Below are positions 14,307 to 16,297 of a stretch of DNA of 16,297 nucleotides, piece by piece. Both the position numbers and the translations under genes were made by a program. The stretch is from an uncultured Eubacteriales bacterium (GTDB lineage Bacteria > Bacillota > Clostridia > Lachnospirales > Bianqueaceae), in assembly GCA_902493345.1 (NCBI GenBank), contig CABUPM010000055.1, positions 1 through 16,297 of the forward strand. The letters run 5' to 3'. The number at the start of each line of letters is the position of its first letter. The stretch's first letter is position 1. The notes beneath the pieces are model-generated. The model saw only the letters and a program-made list of their open reading frames with translations. It was not told the origin of the DNA and did not search any database.

Positions 14307-15502
14307 AGTCGATCCGGGAAATCTATAAAATAGGGAAAGGCCCATCCAGTTCGCACACAATGGGACCGGAGCGCGCGGCTAGATTGATCCGGCAGAAGTA
14401 CCCGCAGGCGGATAGCTTTGAGGTCATTCTCTATGGCTCCTTGGCCAAGACCGGGCGTGGGCATATGACGGATGAAGCGATCCGTAATACGCTGAGTCCC
14501 CATCCGGTGCAGATTACCTTTTGCCAGGATGCGGATTTTCCATTGCCGCATCCCAATACGCTGGATCTGATTGCGTTTCATGAGGATACAGAGTTGGGCA
14601 GAATGCGGGTATTGTCCGTCGGCGGAGGAGATATCCGGGTAGAGGGCCAGCCGGAGGAGGAGAAGCCGGATATATACCAGGCGTCATCTTTTACGGAGAT
14701 TGCCCTATATTGCAAAAGCCATATGATTCGGCTCAGCGATTATGTTGAGAGGATTGAGGGCGAAGAGATCTGGGAGTATCTGCTGGAAGTCTGGAAGACG
14801 ATGGGACAGGCAGCCATTGAAGGGCTGTCTACCACAGGGATCCTTCCGGGCGGACTGGGCGTGGAGAGAAAAGCACAGTATCTGTATCAGCAGAGCCATA
14901 TTGACGAGAGTCCGGAAACCCGGGAGAACCGCATTGTCTGTGCGTATGCGTTTGCCATCAGTGAACAGAACGCGAGCTGCGGGACGATTGTGACGGCTCC
15001 GACCTGCGGCGCCTGCAGTGTTTTGCCTGCGGTTCTCAGGTACATGCAGGAGAAAAAAGGCTTCAGTGACAAACAGGTGCTGAAGGCATTAGCGGTTGCG
15101 GGACTGATCGGCAATCTGGTGAAAACCAATGCTTCGATCAGCGGTGCGGAATGCGGATGTCAGGCAGAGATCGGAACCGCCTGTTCTATGGCGGCGGCGG
15201 CGCTCGCGGAGCTTTTTGGAATGGGAATCGATCAGATCGAATATGCAGCGGAGGTCGCGATGGAGCATCATCTGGGACTGACATGCGATCCGATATGCGG
15301 CCTGGTGCAGATTCCATGTATCGAGCGGAACGCAGTCGCGGCCATGCGGGCCATCAATGCGCTGAGCCTTGCCAACTTCCTATCCAGTACCCGTAAGATT
15401 TCCTTTGATATGGTCGTTCGGACCATGTATGAGACGGGACGGGATATGTCGGGACGATACCGCGAAACAGCGGAGGGTGGCTTGGCCAAGATGTATAAAT
15501 GA
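14303..15502 (+). CDS. sdaA: L-serine ammonia-lyase (serine dehydratase), iron-sulfur type, single chain
   Basis: Predicted to convert L-serine to pyruvate and ammonia using an oxygen-sensitive [4Fe-4S] cluster in the cytoplasm. The N-terminal beta domain begins with IGKGPSSSHTMGPERAA (10-26). The catalytic alpha domain contains APTCGACSVLPAV (232-244), ECGCQAEIGTACSM (283-296) and TCDPICGLVQIPCIERN (327-343). Cys286, Cys328 and Cys339 have the same spacing (42 and 11) as the three cluster ligands Cys343, Cys385 and Cys396 of the Legionella enzyme. At 399 residues it is about 55 shorter than E. coli SdaA, and it differs from the two-subunit SdaAA/SdaAB form of many Gram-positives. The ATG overlaps the gerW stop (ATGA) and has only a weak GAAGAAG ribosome site, implying translational coupling. 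It is the last gene of the operon before a terminator. Confidence 0.93.
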   Translation: MKSIREIYKIGKGPSSSHTMGPERAARLIRQKYPQADSFEVILYGSLAKTGRGHMTDEAIRNTLSPHPVQITFCQDADFPLPHPNTLDLIAFHEDTELGRMRVLSVGGGDIRVEGQPEEEKPDIYQASSFTEIALYCKSHMIRLSDYVERIEGEEIWEYLLEVWKTMGQAAIEGLSTTGILPGGLGVERKAQYLYQQSHIDESPETRENRIVCAYAFAISEQNASCGTIVTAPTCGACSVLPAVLRYMQEKKGFSDKQVLKALAVAGLIGNLVKTNASISGAECGCQAEIGTACSMAAAALAELFGMGIDQIEYAAEVAMEHHLGLTCDPICGLVQIPCIERNAVAAMRAINALSLANFLSSTRKISFDMVVRTMYETGRDMSGRYRETAEGGLAKMYK

Positions 15503-15509
15503 TCAGACG

Positions 15510-15542
15510 AAATGGGGTGTGCCGGGCATATCCCATTTTTTT
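15510..15542 (+). terminator. Intrinsic terminator after serine dehydratase
   Basis: AATGGG plus GTGTGC (15511-15522) pairs with GCATAT plus CCCATT (15526-15537), using two G-U wobbles, around a CGG loop. A T-run at 15536-15542 follows. The hairpin begins eight bases after the stop. Confidence 0.85.
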
Positions 15543-15543
15543 G

Positions 15544-15572
15544 TTGACAAATATTTCACTTCAGGGTACAAT
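15544..15572 (+). promoter_or_regulatory. Near-consensus sigma-A promoter for the EIIC gene
   Basis: A perfect TTGACA (15544-15549), a 17-base spacer and TACAAT (15567-15572). The -35 directly follows the upstream terminator T-run. Transcription would begin near 15579, about 42 bases before the start codon. Confidence 0.85.
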
Positions 15573-15620
15573 CAAATCAGATCCAATCAAAAAAATCTTT
15601 GGATAGAGAGGAGAATCTTT

Positions 15621-16297
15621 GTGAAAAAAGAGGCGACTGGAAAACAGACGCCTGGTCTGGGACGATGGCTGGTACAGCGCTATCTGATCGACGGAATGTC
15701 GGGGATGGCGATGGGACTGTTCTGTACGCTGATCGTCGGACTGATTCTTAAGCAGATTGGCAGCCTGATCGGGGAGAATCCGGTGGGATATGTCTTTTTG
15801 CAGGTGGGTACGATTGCGAACTATGCGACCGGCTTCGGTATCGGAGTGGGAACGGCCGCCAACCTGAAAGCGCCGAAGCTTGTTATGTATTCGGCGGGAG
15901 TTGCAGGTTTTCTTGGGGCGTATGCCTCACAGCTCGCGGCAGGAACGCTGCTCGACGGCGGGAAAATGATCCTGTCCGGTCCTGGGGATCCCCTGGGGGC
16001 TTTTCTGGCGGCATTGGCCGGAATGGAGATTGGCAGGCTGGTCAGCGGCAAGACCAAGGTGGATATCATTATCACACCGATGGTGACGCTTTTGTGCGGA
16101 GGACTTGTGGGAATTGTTTTGGGACCGGGTGTCTCGCAGGCCATGAGTGCTTTCGGCAGCCTGGTAAAGGATTGCACAGAGCTGCAGCCTTTCTGGATGG
16201 GAATTCTGGTATCGGTCATTATGGGAATGGTGCTGACGCTGCCGATCAGTTCCGCGGCGCTTTCGATCATCATCGGGCTGTCCGGTCTCGCGGGGGG
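15621..16297 (+). CDS. PTS EIIC-type membrane protein (PTS_EIIC_2 family), 3' end cut by window
   Basis: The frame is open from the GTG at 15621 to the right edge, giving 225 codons with no stop, so the C terminus is missing. A GTG start is chosen because GAGGAG lies seven bases upstream; the next in-frame ATG, at residue 26, lies inside conserved sequence and lacks a ribosome site. After a polar, Lys-containing N terminus, hydrophobic segments are visible at about 28-48, 58-78, 89-108, 123-140, 149-168 and 191-218. The GMSGMAMGLFCTLIVG stretch (25-40) and the Gly-rich membrane repeats suggest the stand-alone EIIC family PF13303 rather than a glucose or lactose permease. Partner IIA or IIB genes are not seen, and the substrate is unknown. 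Confidence 0.75.
   Translation, partial: MKKEATGKQTPGLGRWLVQRYLIDGMSGMAMGLFCTLIVGLILKQIGSLIGENPVGYVFLQVGTIANYATGFGIGVGTAANLKAPKLVMYSAGVAGFLGAYASQLAAGTLLDGGKMILSGPGDPLGAFLAALAGMEIGRLVSGKTKVDIIITPMVTLLCGGLVGIVLGPGVSQAMSAFGSLVKDCTELQPFWMGILVSVIMGMVLTLPISSAALSIIIGLSGLAG

Overview
The window looks like chromosomal DNA of an endospore-forming member of the Clostridia, perhaps a Lachnospiraceae-like gut anaerobe. The basis is a GerW/YtfJ sporulation protein, a clostridial 2[4Fe-4S] ferredoxin, an iron-dependent alcohol dehydrogenase, an oxygen-sensitive type of Fe-S serine dehydratase, strong AGGAGG ribosome sites, and the Firmicutes gene order gdpP-rplI-dnaB. Family level is inference. No tRNA, rRNA, CRISPR array or mobile element was seen. 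No stretch over about 200 bases lacks a gene or an assigned signal.

Layout. (1) 1-4332, carbon metabolism and redox: a minus-strand FAD oxidoreductase, cut by the left edge, diverges from pyruvate kinase (pyk). pyk runs tail-to-tail into a LysR regulator, and the two coding ends overlap by 21 bp. (2) The LysR gene diverges from an iron-type alcohol dehydrogenase at 4485-5675, its likely target. That gene closes with a strong intrinsic terminator. (3) 5792-11091 is a plus-strand unit with one strong promoter: gdpP (c-di-AMP phosphodiesterase), rplI (ribosomal protein L9), dnaB (replicative helicase) and a C39-type cysteine-peptidase-like protein without a signal peptide. (4) 11109-11409 is a single-gene ferredoxin unit with its own promoter and a near-symmetrical terminator. 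(5) 11437-15542 is a tightly packed six-gene operon: a coiled-coil zinc-ribbon protein, an unrecognised 77-residue protein, a DUF1461/TIGR01906 membrane protein, a DUF2953 (YtfI-like) membrane-anchored protein, GerW/YtfJ, and a single-chain L-serine dehydratase. Start/stop overlaps and gaps of 15 bp or less link the genes. (6) After a terminator and a near-consensus promoter, a PTS EIIC-type membrane protein runs off the right edge.

Most of this is core or common accessory metabolism, and I see no clearly new defence or mobile system. The least explained parts are the C39-like protein at the end of the gdpP-rplI-dnaB unit and the small-protein/membrane-protein operon that places a sporulation gene in translational overlap with serine dehydratase. 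Seven promoters of sigma-A type with 17-bp spacing and three intrinsic terminators can be read directly. Domain and family assignments rest on motif recognition by eye, not on database searches.
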